DNA of 64,000 nt from Selaginella tamariscina (taxonomy: Eukaryota > Streptophyta > Lycopodiopsida > Selaginellales > Selaginellaceae): contig PUQB01000233.1 of NCBI GenBank assembly GCA_003024785.1, positions 248,001 to 312,000 on the forward strand. The letters run 5' to 3'. Made by a program: the position numbers and the translations under genes. The notes beneath the pieces were generated by a model that was given only the letters and a program-made list of their open reading frames with translations, was not told the DNA's origin and did no database searches. This document shows positions 33,265 through 43,929 of this stretch, piece after piece. Numbering within the stretch: position 1 is the stretch's first letter; each line of letters starts with the position of its first letter.

Positions 33265-34130
33265 GCATGTTTTATGTTATGTCCACTATATAGATTCTAA
33301 AATTAAACATTAGATTATTTATCTAATGTTATTTAAAATCTGTTATTTGTTTTACAATTTTAATTTTAAAGACGAATTGGAATTCAAAGTTATTTGAAAT
33401 TTATTTTATTCTTTTTAATTTCAAGAATAAATTCCAATACTATTTCATTTTTATAAATTTATTAGACAGAGAAAAAAATTATTTATTTAGATCTTGTTAA
33501 CCTACAATGTGTGTAATAATATCTATTTGGGTTAACCTTGCTTATTGAGTTTATGGATTGAATGATTAGTAAAGTGTTTAGATTATAGCAATGTTTATAA
33601 TTTACTACTTATGATAATATAAGAAGTTTATTTAACTTTAATATTTCAAAAGTAAAAGTATAAGAAAGTTGTTACAAGTAAATATAAAAGAATTATTGAC
33701 ATGCATCTTAGATAAGAATGAGAACAATTACATTATAAGTTTGATAAGGGTCATTCTTGAAGTCATGGTTGGTGAAACTTGAGGTAATTCCTAATTTTAT
33801 TGTTTATTACAAATAAAGTCACCAAACTTATTATATAAGGATTTAAGTTATATTTATAATGGAATAAATAATTATCTTTATAAGGAAAAAATGGATACTT
33901 AACAATAATACAGACGATATTAATGTATTTTGTTTTATAATCTTTTTTTGATACAAATTAATCAAATACATAAATTCTCTTGTTTAAATACAATATAAAA
34001 GCTTATATAATAAGTTTATTTAGTGTGTGTTTGTTATGAATTGCCTTATCAATATTCATTCTAAAATTTTATCCAATAGCTATTTTAAATTCAATCTGAT
34101 GGTTATTTTACACTCAATTCAAGGTTATCC
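33265..34130. other. AT-rich DNA without features
   Basis: Low-complexity A/T sequence with no gene, RNA or repeat boundary that I can support. Confidence 0.5.
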
Positions 34131-35130
34131 TAAATTCATGAGGTTAGGGTGGATTAATGGTTTGACTTAAGGATAAATAATTGAATTAAGGGTTAAGTTA
34201 AGAATAAATTCATTAAATTACATTAAATAATAGTTGGGTTAAGAGTTCATCTTATGAATAAATTTATTGAGTTAAAGATAATAAATTTATTAACAATTGG
34301 GTTAAGAGTTCAATTCAAAAATAAATTTATCAAATTAAGAATAACAACTAGGTTAATGATTTAAATAACTTAAGGATAAACTCATTAAGTTAAGAGTAAT
34401 AACTAGACTAAATTAAATAGTTAAGCCCAAAACCTAAGAGCTTAAAATTAAATTAACCATGTTAAGGATAACAGTAAATAATTAATAATTATTAAATAAT
34501 TAAACCATGGGCATGTGTATTATCTTGTATAATAAATTTATTCAATGTTTGTTTATCATTAACACCCTATAAATGGTCATTATAAAGTCTTAAATCCTCA
34601 TACATGGCATGGGTGATTAGGGATAAATCATCATATTAAAAATAATAATTAAGTTAAGAGTAAACTCACTAAGTTAAGAATTTATATATTTACTATGGTA
34701 AGGATAACAATTGAGTTAGGGTCTATGGTTTAAGAGTAATTAAATGTGTAAATCTAAGAAGTTATGGGTCTAACTTAAGGATAACAACTAGGTTAAAGGT
34801 CGTTAAATAATTGAGTCTAGATAAGATAAGCTCATCAAGTTAAGAATAAGAATTGAGTTAAGGGTCTAGCTTATGAATAAATTCATCATAGTAACTAGGT
34901 TAAGGATTTAACTTAATATAAACTCATGTTAAGGATAATAAATAGATTAAGGGTAGTTAAGTAACCTAGGTTGTTAGATAATTAAACCCTTATAAATTAA
35001 CTCAGGTAACCTAAGAAGTTAAGGGTTTAATTAGATATAAAACTTAAGGATAAACTCAATAATTAAGAGTCTAATTTATAAACTCACTAATGTAGAAAAT
35101 TAATGATGTTAAGTATAATAGGGTTGAGAC
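34130..35130. repeat. Degenerate ~50-60-bp satellite, TTAAG orientation
   Basis: An imperfect array of units built around GGATAAACTCATTAAGTTAA and TTGGGTTAAGGGT. Two clear adjacent units begin TTGGGTTAAGAGTTCA near 34,232 and 34,297. It is the inverse of the array at 8,160-8,806. Confidence 0.75.
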
Positions 35131-35234
35131 TTCACTAATTATTAAATAATTAAGGGGCATGTGTACTAGTCTTATATAATAAGTTTATTCATTGTTTGTT
35201 TGTATGTTATGAACGCCTATTCTAAGTTTTAAAC

Positions 35235-35425
35235 CCAAGTGGCACTATCCAGACTATTAAACCTAGCAATCGTCATCCTAAATACTATGTAGTACTATCG
35301 GGATCTTAAAATATAAACCCACGTGGCACTATTAGGTTTGTTAAACCTCATCAACGACCATCTTAAATCCTAAACTCATGGCCATTAAACCCCATTAACA
35401 ACTATAACCCATGTGACAGTATCAA
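35235..35425. repeat. Short tandem repeat, ~80-100-bp unit
   Basis: Three imperfect units share CCCA-GTGGCACTAT (near 35,243 and 35,320) and a diverged CCATGTGACAGTATC (near 35,408), each followed by a TTAAACC-type word. Confidence 0.5.
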
Positions 35426-35539
35426 ATTTGTGGATTATGCATGACCATGCATGGCATACATGGCATGGGTGTTTAGATACTCATTAATAATTGGATTAAG
35501 GGTAAACTCATTAGGTTAAAGATAATAATTAGTTAATAG

Positions 35540-36220
35540 TAAATTCACCATGTATAAGCACAAGTTTTAAGGTCCTGCCCTAAGTCTTTAAAATGATTAT
35601 TTCTTTAAATTTAAAGGATAATCCAAGTAGACTTTTATAATACTGTCCCAAGAGACCTGGACATGCTCATGCCTTGCACATACCTCATGTTAAAGATGGA
35701 GTACAAACCCTTTAGGGCAATAAGGGGTACCCTAAACCATGTTAACCCTTAAATCATATTCTAAACCTAGGGTTTGTATTTAATGAAAACACGAGTGTGC
35801 GTTATAGGTAAACACAAGTGTTTTATTAAATAAACTCCCTAAGGTTAAGTTTGAATCATAAATACATGACCTAACAAATGCTTTATGAAAGGGTCATTCA
35901 ACCCTTAGACCCCCAAGGAGAACACCCCCTAGCTAAGTGTGATGATAACACACCTAATTATGAGACATAATCTCCCTTGAGCAGATGCCTAAAGTTTATC
36001 ACCTTGATGCAAGCCATGCTAGAGTATCCAATCCTTCAAAGCCATGAGATAACCTAAAGGGACATGCCTTGAGTGTTATACTCTGTGCCATATAGCCCCA
36101 GTGTCACATTATTTCCCAAGATGTGGGTATCTCGTTATAGCCATTAGATTCAAAAATTACACCTTGTGCCACGAATGTAACTCTCAAATACCAACTTTAA
36201 AACCCCTACACTAACAATTG
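35540..36220. other. Unique-looking insert within satellite DNA
   Basis: Sequence of more even composition (for example CCCTAAACC and AACCCTTAGACCCCCAAGG words) interrupts the satellite. I find no open frame or domain. It may be an LTR fragment. Confidence 0.3.
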
Positions 36221-36420
36221 GATAAGGATTAAAAATAATAATTGAGTTAAAACCAAATTAAGAATAACAATTAAATTAAGGGTTTAATTTAGGAATAAAC
36301 TCATTAAAGAATCATTAAATAATTAAGTTTAAGCATAAGTAAACCTTGAGAATAAACTTTATTACAACTAAATTAAGATTTTAGAGTAGAGATAAATTCA
36401 TCAAATTAAAGATAACAATG
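36220..36420. repeat. Satellite family, short block (TTAAG orientation)
   Basis: A few degraded units of the same family as 34,130-35,130. Confidence 0.6.
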
Positions 36421-37410
36421 ATATTTACTACCCATATACATACATATGTTACATACATGTTTGCGTACATGTATGATACATATGAAAAATCTTTCATACA
36501 CTACAATTAGTAATGGAAAAAAGAAATGTAAAAAAAATATTAAAAAAACATAAAATTAAGCAAATCTTTTAATGTTTTTCTTAAACAAAATTTTCTTCTT
36601 CGTACATTTCTTCTTCCTTTTCCATTTGTTCTTTTTCTTTTTATATTTCCCCTTAATCTCAATTTTCTTAACTTTATCATCACATAAAATACATTGTATT
36701 ATAAAACCATTTATTATACATTATAATACGTACTATAGAGCCATCGTACCTGTGATGATAAGTAGGATTGCAATTCTATTAAAAGTCCAGTTTAAAATAA
36801 ATTCATAACAATTAGGTTAAAAATATATTAATTAATAAACTATTATTAAATAATTAAACCCACCAATGGTGGGCATTGTACTAATATTAATACTAAATTT
36901 ATTCTAATTTAATCATGGAGACTGTAACACAACGGTTGTAATATCGAAAGATGACTACGAGGAACATTATATTAATATCAAAATCAAGGAATAACTAATA
37001 TTAAAAAAATAATTAAGATAAGACTATGGAGCGCTTGTAGTCAATATCTTTTCCTCTTAGGTGAAACATGGCCTGGCTATTGAACTTGGTTTTTCTTTTA
37101 ACTTGTATAAATTGAATTCGATATCTGATGTTCTCAACAATAATAATGTATTATAATGTATTAATTTGATTTTCTCCACAACAGCCTAATAAGTAAAGTT
37201 TGATTTTCTCAACAACAATAATCCATATGAAATAATAAAAATGTTTCATTATTATTATTGATTATGACAAAGGTGAATAGCATAATAAATGTAATATATG
37301 TTGTGACATTGAATAATTGAAATGTAACTTATGCCTAAGGCTTGTCGAAATGCATGCCTGCATGAGCGTCCTATCTCCCAACTTCCATCAGTGGTATTCT
37401 CTTTCATAAA
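36420..37410. other. AT-rich DNA
   Basis: It contains a palindromic ATACATGT/ACATGTAT patch near 36,450-36,480 and otherwise no supported feature. Confidence 0.5.
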
Positions 37411-37754
37411 CACAATGGTTATATATATGTGTGCAAAACTTCATATATATATAACCATTATATTTTATATATGCTCTGGGACCAAAGGACCTTATACCTT
37501 CTTAACGTATTGTATCTCATTACGCATATAGTGGCCCCTACGTCCTTTATCATCTGATACTCCTGGCTTGTTATTTTCTTTGCTTTGTGCGTGCACGTAC
37601 ACTGTCATATACTCTTCCTAAACTTATTGTGATACGCAAAGCACAGCTTGTCACTTTCTGCTCGTGAACTTTTGTACACATCTCTCTCTCGTGCGTGTGT
37701 GTAAACATCGTTTAAGTGCATATATACGAAATATATATATATATATGTTAAAAG

Positions 37755-37801
37755 GAGGAAAGAACATCCCAGTGTGATACCGACTGGGATGTTCTTTCCT
37801 C
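37755..37801. ncRNA. Conserved hairpin, copy 2
   Basis: Arms GAGGAAAGAACATCCCAGT and ACTGGGATGTTCTTTCCTC pair perfectly over 19 positions around the loop GTGATACCG. At the position where copy 1 has a C-C mismatch, this copy has an A-T pair. Confidence 0.4.
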
Positions 37802-38108
37802 TTTTTTACATATATATGCATTTATAAATGTTTATCTCTGCCGTATGCATAAAACACTTTATATGTCAGGATACAAACGAGCATTATTATCCTTTCAATA
37901 TATTAGTTGTTGGTTTTGGGTTTCATCACACGACATACAGATATATATATATACACATACATATGCATATATGATTTGTCGTATGTGTAGATACACACTG
38001 TATTACTGACAGATATCCAAGTGTATGTACATACGCACTGTATATTGTCATGATACAGACATACGCTTATGTTTTCTATTATATTGCTTTGAGTTTTAAC
38101 ACGCACGT

Positions 38109-38152
38109 ACACACACTCATATATATATATATATATATATATGAGTGTGTGT
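38109..38152. repeat. Perfect palindrome: CA-TA-TG
   Basis: ACACACACTCAT, then (AT)10, then ATGAGTGTGTGT form a perfect inverted repeat able to extrude as a cruciform. Confidence 0.9.
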
Positions 38153-38215
38153 ATGTTTGCGTACATAAACGCGGTACAGAACTATATTTTCTTTTTCCGT
38201 TAGCTGCCTTTTCAG

Positions 38216-39440
38216 CACACACACACACGCACGCACGCACGCCCTGAACATATGATCGTACAAGCTTATTTTATGTTCATTATCATCATGAACTGGTATA
38301 GTTAGTTCGGTGGGCGCCTGTGCTTTAGAGTCTCCAGCCACGAAGTGGGCCTGGAAATAAAAGAAAACCTAAGTCCTTTTTATTGTCTATCTGCCTGGCA
38401 GTTCACATGGGCCGAAATGTTTGTTATTATTGTTGCGGGCCATTCCGAAGGCCGGCGTCTGTACATGCACGAACCAGCAAACAACTGACACCTCGCTCTC
38501 ACACAAACACACGCACACGCGCACACACACACACACACACACACACCTTAGTTGGAGACATAAAGATTGATAGAGGCTTATTTTACTATTTCTCTTTGTA
38601 CTCTGCTGCTTTCTTGTTTGTATCGATAGCTTCACTTTGTATATGCAGATCAGCTTAAACACTTTGTTTTAAACAGCTCGTGCATTAGTGGGCAACAGCT
38701 GGTGTCAATCTTCGTGTTTGTATATTTAAGTATATACCGCTCCATGTGTAAGTATCTGTTTAAATTTGAGGTCTAGGCTGTGTGTTGAGTGAGAATGTCA
38801 TCATATTTAACTCTCGTATAATTGAAGTTAATGTCCTGTTTAATGCATATGATCACAGATGTCATGTATTAGATACGTCTCGACGTATATATGACACGTA
38901 AGTCACTCCAATTGGTAGCTGTGATATTAGACATATATAAATAGGGACAAAGGATAGGATTGGTGGTAAAGTGAGAATGCTGATAGTTTTATTTTATAGA
39001 GGAAAACGTTTTCAAAGAACTCCACTCTGCACGCACAGCTGCTTTGCAATCTTGGGGACAAGCCAGACATGTATTGACACGAGGTAATGCATATCATAAG
39101 TAGCAGTAGCGGTACAGACACGGACAGCACAGCACACACCCTGTTTTCCTCTCTTCAAGTCCCATTCCACTGGTTCCCCCGTTAACCGCATCTGTAACAG
39201 GTGTCGCAAAGCAAGAGCGCTTTTCCGTATAAAAGTGCTCAACAATTAACCGCGCTGACGACAGCAGGATCTTCAATCTGACATGTACTGCCGTCCAAAC
39301 CCGTGACCACTCAATAGAATATCTGTATGCAGAAGCGATACACCCCGCACTCCATATCTAAAATGGCTTGTCATCAATAGAAAACTTATACATACTCCAA
39401 ATGGTCATTTCTACACACTTCTGTAGTATTCAGTATCCCT
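38216..39440. other. Intergenic region with CA repeat
   Basis: It holds a CA tract at 38,522-38,546 and a moderately GC-rich stretch at 39,020-39,300, possibly 3' flank of the DUF1005 gene. I see no recognisable protein. Confidence 0.45.
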
Positions 39441-39619
39441 AGTTCATCCTGTCCGTCCATACCCTTTCCTCCGTACAGAAGTACCCCAACATTCCAGCAG
39501 ACTACTGACCTCCACATTATACAGAGAGCACTGCTGTCGCTGTTCCTTGCTAACCTCTACACTGCCAAAAAATATGTACGAAAACCCGCCAACTCCTGTA
39601 CGAAAAGCCCAGCCACAGA

Positions 39620-41109
39620 CTATGAAAGCTCCTTTCGCAGCTTCCGAGAGAACGGCTGGCAAGCATCAATGCTCAAGTCCACGGCTGCCGCCAGAGCCAT
39701 GAAAACGGCTGCGTCCTCTGCACACGTTATATGCCGCATTGCCAGCTGAACTAGCGGCTTACCGCACGAGCTCCTCTCTCCTCTAGTCGTGCAGCTCATC
39801 ACGAACCCACCCGAGACGGCAGTCCGAGGTTGAAGTTGCAGTCCCCGCTGCTTCTCGGGCTCTGAACCGGTGTCCGAGATGGTGAAACCGCCGGCCGGAA
39901 CTTGACAGTGTCCACTGAAAACTCCCACCAGTCCGCGAGTTGATGACAGTCTCGGAGACAAGAACACCGCTTCCGAAGTTCGTAGCACTTCCGCCTTCTG
40001 CCACTAGCTGAAACCTGAGGCCTAATCCTCCTTGCTTTCCTCTCTCCTCCATGCCTCTAGTCTTCCCCACGGTTCCCAGCTATCTCCATCTGGTCTCAGA
40101 ATCAACCACGCACCTGGGTTTGAGCGGCTTACTCGATCAGTTCCGGCTGACGGGACAAACGGAGTCACCATAGACGCTGCTGCTACAGGCGAACCGGATA
40201 GGTCGTGTATCATGATGAGCCACCCTTTGCGTTCCTTCCTCTCCTTGTCGTGTCCTCCCAATGGTCCAGACCACTTCCGAGGCGTTTCACAGACACCCAG
40301 TCTGTCATTGAGAAAAAAGAAACGACGTTCTTAAATGCGAGAAGTAAACAACTATCCATAGCAAGAAAAAAGGTGTGACTGAAACAATCATGCATGTGAA
40401 GAACATAGACCCAGTACCACTAGCAAAGCCAGTATGCAAAAACAACGGCCTAGATGAAAATTGCACAGCACCCATTAACTAACCTTGAGCGACTGAGCCT
40501 GTCCCGGCTAAATTTACAGCTGAAGAGCGGTTGAGTGATGTTGCCTTGAATCTGAACAATCTGGGGACTTGAGACTGTCTCCCCGTCGAACTGGAAAATG
40601 TATCTCGGATCAGCCTCCACTTTGATTGTGAGATGCAATTCTGCCCGGGCTTTCCGTCCGTAGAGTTTCCGCGACCGATTCCTGTCCAGCCATTGTGTAC
40701 CTGAACGGGTTTCCCGTCTATCCACTGAGAATCGACCGGAACGGAGAATGTCCCAATGAGCTTTCCCTCTTTCACCCCGCAGCGAGTGCCCTGCCTGCCG
40801 GTATAGACCAGAACCTCCAGACACGGAAAAGACGAGGTTTTGAAGCAGGAAGCCGGCGAGAGCAGCTTCTCAAGAGCCGATTCGTCGAGGTAAAAGTTAG
40901 CTGCAATGCTGCCCCGATCAGGAGGAGCTGGAGAAGACGGAGAGATGAGCGGAACCGGCGCTATTTGGACCGGATAACCTGGAAGCCGGATTTCGCAGAA
41001 GAACGGAGATGCCGAGGCGTGAATACCTGTTCTTGCTGGCTTCGGGCGCTAGCGGCACCCTCACGGCCAAAGCGGCCACCGAGATTTTCACGAACGCTCG
41101 AGGATCCAT
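39620..41109 (-). CDS. DUF1005 family protein, 2 exons, several frame breaks
   Basis: A plant-specific family of unknown biochemical function. Exon 1 (41,109-40,484) starts MDPRAFVKISVAALAVRVPL and ends at the donor AAG|GTTAG. Exon 2 (about 40,303-39,620) follows the acceptor AATGACAG. Family signatures in order are SPFFCEIRLPGYPVQIAPVP, VLVYTGRQGTRCGV, VQVHNGWTGIG, ELHLTIKVEADPRYIFQFDG, PQIVQIQGNITQPLFSCKFS, KERKGWLIMIHDLSGSPVAA, DRVSRSNPGAWLILRPDGDS and WGRLEAWRRE. The C-terminus is FVMSCTT, ITCAEDAAVFMALAAAVDLS and KLRKELS before TAG. Total length (~430 residues) is normal for the family. Successive motifs fall in different frames, with breaks near 41,038 and 40,647 (both explained by one missing C) and near 40,035 and 39,950. 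All conserved blocks are kept, so I favour sequence error over a pseudogene. Confidence 0.88.
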
Positions 41110-42252
41110 CTCAAAGATGAATTTTTTTACCCAAGAACTTTATTTCATACCTCGCGGATTGATGAATCTGAGACCATACCGTGCGGATTCATCCCGATAC
41201 CGTGCAGATTGATTCTTTTTGAACCACTTGCGATTTGACGAAACCGGAATTCTACGCTTGTATCGAGAAGAAATGCTTGTCGTAACGCAGCAGAGCGCAG
41301 AAGCCGAGAGATTGTCCTTGCTTACAAGAAAAATAGAGAAAAACCTGCGCTTTCCAGCAAGAATCGGGAAAAGAGAAGCCAGCTACTTGCCGATTCCAAA
41401 AGACAGAGATTGATGAAGATACTTACAGAGATTTGAGCGGTGCCTTCCCTGGATCCAGTAACAAACGAGCAGTCCCTGCGCCTGCGCCGAGGGTCTATGC
41501 GGGAATCCTTTCTTTGTGTTCTTACGCCTTGTGTGCGTGTGTGTCTATATGTATCCTGCGTACAGCCAGGAATGTGATAGGGTTTTTCACATTTCTTGTT
41601 GGCCAACTCAAATACAAAAAAAGGCCAGGCCAGGCAAACACAGGCTGTAAAACAAGACTGGGGGACCCGCGGTCCGTGACAAAATCCAGCGGATAAAGCA
41701 CCAGACTTAGCTGCTGACGTGGATATGCAGCTGGACAAATCTTTTACCAGGCATCCAGTCTGGCATCGATTGTGATTGGCCAGCTCAAATGACGGTTGAC
41801 GGCCAGCCTGGCGTCATCCTTCAACAATATAGACAACATACATTGCCATCATATGAATATTCCATAAATCACAGCTCTCGTGTTGTCAGCAGGCAAAGAC
41901 TTTTAAGCAAGACGTTCCCAGTTCAAATCCTTGCAGCGCACGGAACTCTCATATTCCTTCAAAACTTGCTGTCTTGGGAAATTATTCCTTAACAAAATCT
42001 GCCCAACGACTTTTCTACATCTTACAACAAACTATAATATGTGTGTATATATACATGCAGATTCCTGTCAACGTTTTCATATATCAGCTACGTGTCCCAA
42101 GCCTATTTATAACCCTAACTGATGCCACACGTCGTGTTGGTTTTGTGACACGCCCTTCTCAAGCGTGCGTGTGATGTTCCCTCAACAGTAACAACCACAT
42201 CCTGGTGCACTAACAATAACAACCACATCCTGGTGCCCAACACTGTGAGAAC
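41110..42252. promoter_or_regulatory. Shared upstream region of divergent DUF1005 and F-box genes
   Basis: About 1.14 kb separates the two start codons, which face away from each other. TGACGTGG lies near 41,716 and TACGTGTC at 42,089-42,096, both ACGT-core elements of the kind bound by plant bZIP factors. A TATATATA stretch lies near 42,045, about 200 bases before the F-box start. Function as a promoter is inferred from position. Confidence 0.4.
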
Positions 42253-43309
42253 ATGGCAGACAATGCATGGACAGATCTTCCCCAGGATCTCATACAGGCC
42301 ATTCTCACACATCTACCAGTGAGGACAGTCCTGAAATGCCACACACTCTCCGGGGAATACAATTCATGGCTAAGAAACCAAGAGTTTCTGAAGCAGTACT
42401 CCATGAACCATTCCCAAGCGTCGTGGTTAGCATTCTCCGAACCGGAATTCATATCTTCATACGACCCAGAACTGGACTCGTGGTGTAAAACTGCCCAACC
42501 TGCATCTAAACGCTAGAGCATTGGCGTCCTCAAGGGGACTAATCTGCACCCTCCAGTCTGGTAACGGAAACCTCCGAGTTGGGAACCGGTGACCGGAGCC
42601 CGGGTTCCGGTCCCTACACCTCATGAGCTCTCCAGGTTCTTCTTCCTTGTGGTTGGCATGTTCACCAGCCAGTCACGTTTCAAGATCGTAGTTGCTGGTT
42701 CAGAACTTATCTCTGAGGATTCAACCCAGTTCAAACTCGAGACATGTATCTTCGACTCTCGCACGTATTCCTGGACAAAAAGGCAGCAGCACAAGCATCC
42801 CCGCCCCGATTACGTCCGTCAGAGCTTCCGACGGGTTCGGGAAGCTGTTTGTCGTAGTAGGAAGACACTACCTCCTGTGCTATGATATTAAGTTCGGACT
42901 CTGGCATCCGGTTAACTTCCCAGTTAACGGGCAGCTTTCCTCGGTTAAGCTAGTTAACCGACCGCAAAACCTGGTACTCGTCGGAAGAACCGACGACGGT
43001 AGGATACGTCTCTGGGAGTATCGAACCAGGGAAATATGGCATTACCTTGATACAATGCCGGAGTGCTACCATGAGGAGCTTCTTCAGTCGGGGTCCAGGA
43101 GATTTGCATGCGTTGGAGATGGAGATGTTGTGTATTTCAGTGGGACTAGGTGTGAGAAGATACTCGTGTACAGATTGTCGTCGAGGAGCTGGAAATGGGC
43201 TGCTTCTTGTACGCACGTCACAAAGAATCCCCACTATGATATGCTACAAGGGATCTGCATCGAACCTCGGTTGGATACCAGCCCACACTGCAATCCTAAT
43301 CTGTGTTAA
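42253..43309 (+). CDS. F-box protein, broken by three indels
   Basis: The ATG at 42,253 gives MADNAWTDLPQDLIQAILTH followed by LPVRTVLKCHTL, an F-box, which binds SKP1 in SCF ubiquitin ligases. The remainder has the repeating strand pattern of a plant F-box/kelch-like C-terminal propeller: NARALASSRGLICTLQSGNG, KIVVAGSELISEDSTQFKLE, TCIFDSRTYSWTKR, LFVVVGRHYLLCYD, QNLVLVGRTDDGRIRLWEY, FACVGDGDVVYFSGT and ILVYRLSSRSWKWA. The stop is at 43,307-43,309, and the length of ~350 residues is usual. Frame breaks lie at the A run 42,487-42,490, the CC at 42,586-42,587, and near 42,785. The substrate is unknown. Conservation of all blades across the breaks argues for base-call errors. Confidence 0.85.
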
Positions 43310-43519
43310 TGACGTGTCAATCATGCTGCTACATCACAACAGTCCTAAACATACTATTGTAGAAACCTCTGTGTAAGATAGAGGATAATAAATGCATAAG
43401 CATGCAAAAGGGTTAAAACACTGTGTACAGAACAATATCAATGTAGCTTAAAGTTACATATAAAAACATAGATTTGTATATACATGTACCAGGATATATG
43501 TTTATCTATACTGCAATCT

Positions 43520-43917
43520 TTACACCTTGTACACTGTATGGCCATCACGGGCAACATAGAGATCAACTCTAAGCTTCCCCCTCTCTCTCTATGCATACGT
43601 GATGTAATGAAACCGTTCAACTGTAAACTCACATTTTAGAATCGACCTAGGTTTGCTTAAAATAACCTGTTTAATGGATTACGCACGTTCACACACATAC
43701 ATGCACATAGACAGTCACAGTACCTTGTTTGGATCTTCAAGATGTGGTTTGTGGCGAGCTGACTTTGCGGAAAAAAAATTGTAAAGAACGATAATCCAGA
43801 TTGAATAAATGGAGAAAACGAAGTGGAAATGCGCATACCATGCTTAATCCAAACGCACCGAGGCAATGTCACAGCTGTGGTGCTGGTCACAATCCCGGCG
43901 GCAGACAGAGAACACAT
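43520..43917 (-). CDS. Small three-exon gene, ~71 residues, unknown function
   Basis: Exons are 43,839-43,917 (ATG, MCSLSAAGIVTSTTAVTLPR...; donor ATG|GTATGC), 43,724-43,758 (acceptor GTCAG, ARHKPHLEDPNK; donor AAG|GTACTG) and 43,520-43,620 (acceptor TTTACAG). The last exon reads LNGFITSRMHRERGG and then, after a one-base break in the C run 43,577-43,581, KLRVDLYVARDGHTVYKV and a stop. Splice phases agree (1, then 0). A telo-box-like AACCCTAA lies just upstream of the ATG at 43,922-43,929, as is common for plant housekeeping genes. The end is basic and hydrophilic and there is no membrane segment. I do not recognise the family. A small organelle or ribosome-associated protein is possible but unproven. 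Confidence 0.5.
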
Positions 43918-43929
43918 TCGAACCCTAAT

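Larger units (their letters stand above)
37414..38215. repeat. Duplicated segment A, copy 2 (partner 30,606-31,340)
   Basis: Collinear with copy 1 through GTGGCCCCTACGTCCTTTAT, the hairpin, TTAGTTGTTGGTTTTGGGTT and TTTCTTTTTCCGTTA. Differences are mainly in microsatellite length. Confidence 0.85.

Noticed and set aside
5040..38550. Open frames running through CA/GT and CT tracts (His-Thr or Cys-Val repeats)
   Set aside because: They are artefacts of simple repeats in introns or intergenic DNA and show no codon or domain signal.
43840..43900. Plus-strand reading CHSCGAGHNPGG, reminiscent of the zinc knuckle of MYB-like factors
   Set aside because: It does not match the knuckle spacing, no MYB repeat follows, and the minus strand explains the region better as exon 1 of a spliced small gene.
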